Positions 4,843 to 5,233 of a stretch of 5,233 bases of DNA are shown here, one piece after another. Source of the stretch: Pseudomonas sp. (GTDB taxonomy: Bacteria > Pseudomonadota > Gammaproteobacteria > Pseudomonadales > Pseudomonadaceae); assembly GCA_029239415.1 (NCBI GenBank), contig JAQZAY010000270.1:1-5233 (forward strand). The letters run 5' to 3'. Positions within the stretch are counted from its first letter, which is position 1. The number at the start of each line of letters is the position of its first letter. The notes beneath the pieces were generated by a model that saw only the letters and a program-made list of their open reading frames with translations, made no database searches and was not told the DNA's origin. Position numbers and translations under genes: made by a program.

Positions 4843-5233
4843 ATGACCAACAACCGTAAAACCCTCCTGATCGGCTCGGTGCTCGCCGTGGCCGTGCTGG
4901 CCGGCCTGTTCGGCCCCTGGCTGCTGGGGCACGACCACCAGCAGAGCACCAACGATGCCTACGTGACCGCCGACTACACCGTGGTCGCGCCCAAGGTCGC
5001 AGGCTTCATCAAGCAAGTACTGGTGCAGGACAACCAGCAGGTCAAGGCCGGCCAGTTGCTGGCGCTGATCGACGAGCGCGACTACCAGGCCGCCCTCGAT
5101 GCCGCCCAGGCGCAACTGCTGGTGGCCAAGGCGCAGAGCGAGGATGCCCGCGCCACCCTCGAGCGCCAGGGCTCGCTGATCGCCCAGGCCCAGGCCGCGG
5201 TCAGCGCCGCACAGGCCGAGGCGGCCTTCGCCA
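4843..5233 (+). CDS. HlyD-family periplasmic adaptor, EmrA-like, N-terminal part
   Basis: The gene is cut by the right edge; 130 residues are visible and the frame is open to the end. It begins MTNNRKTLLIGSVLAVAVLA, with a short basic N-terminus and one membrane anchor (about 7-28). Next comes QSTNDAYVTADYTVVAPKVA (34-53), the start region typical of EmrA-type adaptors. The first lipoyl half is GFIKQVLVQDNQQVKAGQLL (54-73), followed by ALIDERDYQAALDAA. From about residue 82 an Ala/Gln-rich coiled-coil arm begins (AQAQLLVAKAQSEDARATLE). The start ATG 4843 has only a weak upstream GAG (4831-4833) and lies 27 bp after the MFS stop, so the two genes form one operon. The adaptor would link the MFS pump to an outer-membrane factor, whose gene may lie downstream. 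Function is inferred from family and neighbour. Confidence 0.92.
   Translation, partial: MTNNRKTLLIGSVLAVAVLAGLFGPWLLGHDHQQSTNDAYVTADYTVVAPKVAGFIKQVLVQDNQQVKAGQLLALIDERDYQAALDAAQAQLLVAKAQSEDARATLERQGSLIAQAQAAVSAAQAEAAFA

Noticed and set aside
4823..4848. ATG at 4823 as an alternative start for the second adaptor
   Set aside because: It is out of frame with the adaptor and hits a stop after seven codons.

Overview
The window looks like chromosomal DNA from a GC-rich gammaproteobacterium, most likely Pseudomonas (a P. putida-like lineage). This rests on strong G/C bias at third codon positions, the composition of the proteins, and the FUSC / DUF1656 / HlyD and LysR / DHA2-MFS / HlyD gene sets, which are common there. 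The genus is an inference; there is no rRNA or marker gene to confirm it. I see no mobile element, CRISPR array, tRNA or rRNA.

Layout. Positions 1-1579 hold the end of a tightly packed plus-strand operon for an aromatic-acid-type efflux pump: the C-terminal part of a FUSC-family inner-membrane transporter (cut by the left edge), a 66-residue DUF1656 (AaeX-like) membrane protein overlapping it by 11 bp, and an AaeA-like HlyD-family periplasmic adaptor overlapping that by 4 bp. A minus-strand universal stress protein gene (1644-2096) faces this operon end to end. An imperfect hairpin (1621-1671) lies across the junction.

A 137-bp divergent intergenic region (2097-2233) separates the stress gene from a plus-strand LysR-type regulator (2234-3154). 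A 119-bp AT-richer gap (3155-3273) follows. Then comes a second efflux operon: a 14-TM-type EmrB/QacA (DHA2) major facilitator (3274-4815) and, 27 bp later, an EmrA-like HlyD adaptor (from 4843) cut by the right edge.

How the genes fit together. Each pump set pairs an inner-membrane exporter with a HlyD-type adaptor, the architecture of tripartite efflux across both membranes; an outer-membrane channel gene is not in view. The LysR gene is the obvious candidate local regulator. The most useful non-coding observation is a pair of near-identical 15-bp dyads with the LysR-box form T-N11-A, TTGTGTCGGGCGCAA (2178-2192) and TTGCGTCTGGCGCAA (3173-3187). They match at 13 of 15 positions, one just upstream of the LysR gene and one upstream of the MFS operon. 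This predicts autoregulation plus control of the pump. I found no sign of a wholly new biological system; the window is mainly ordinary accessory efflux genes.
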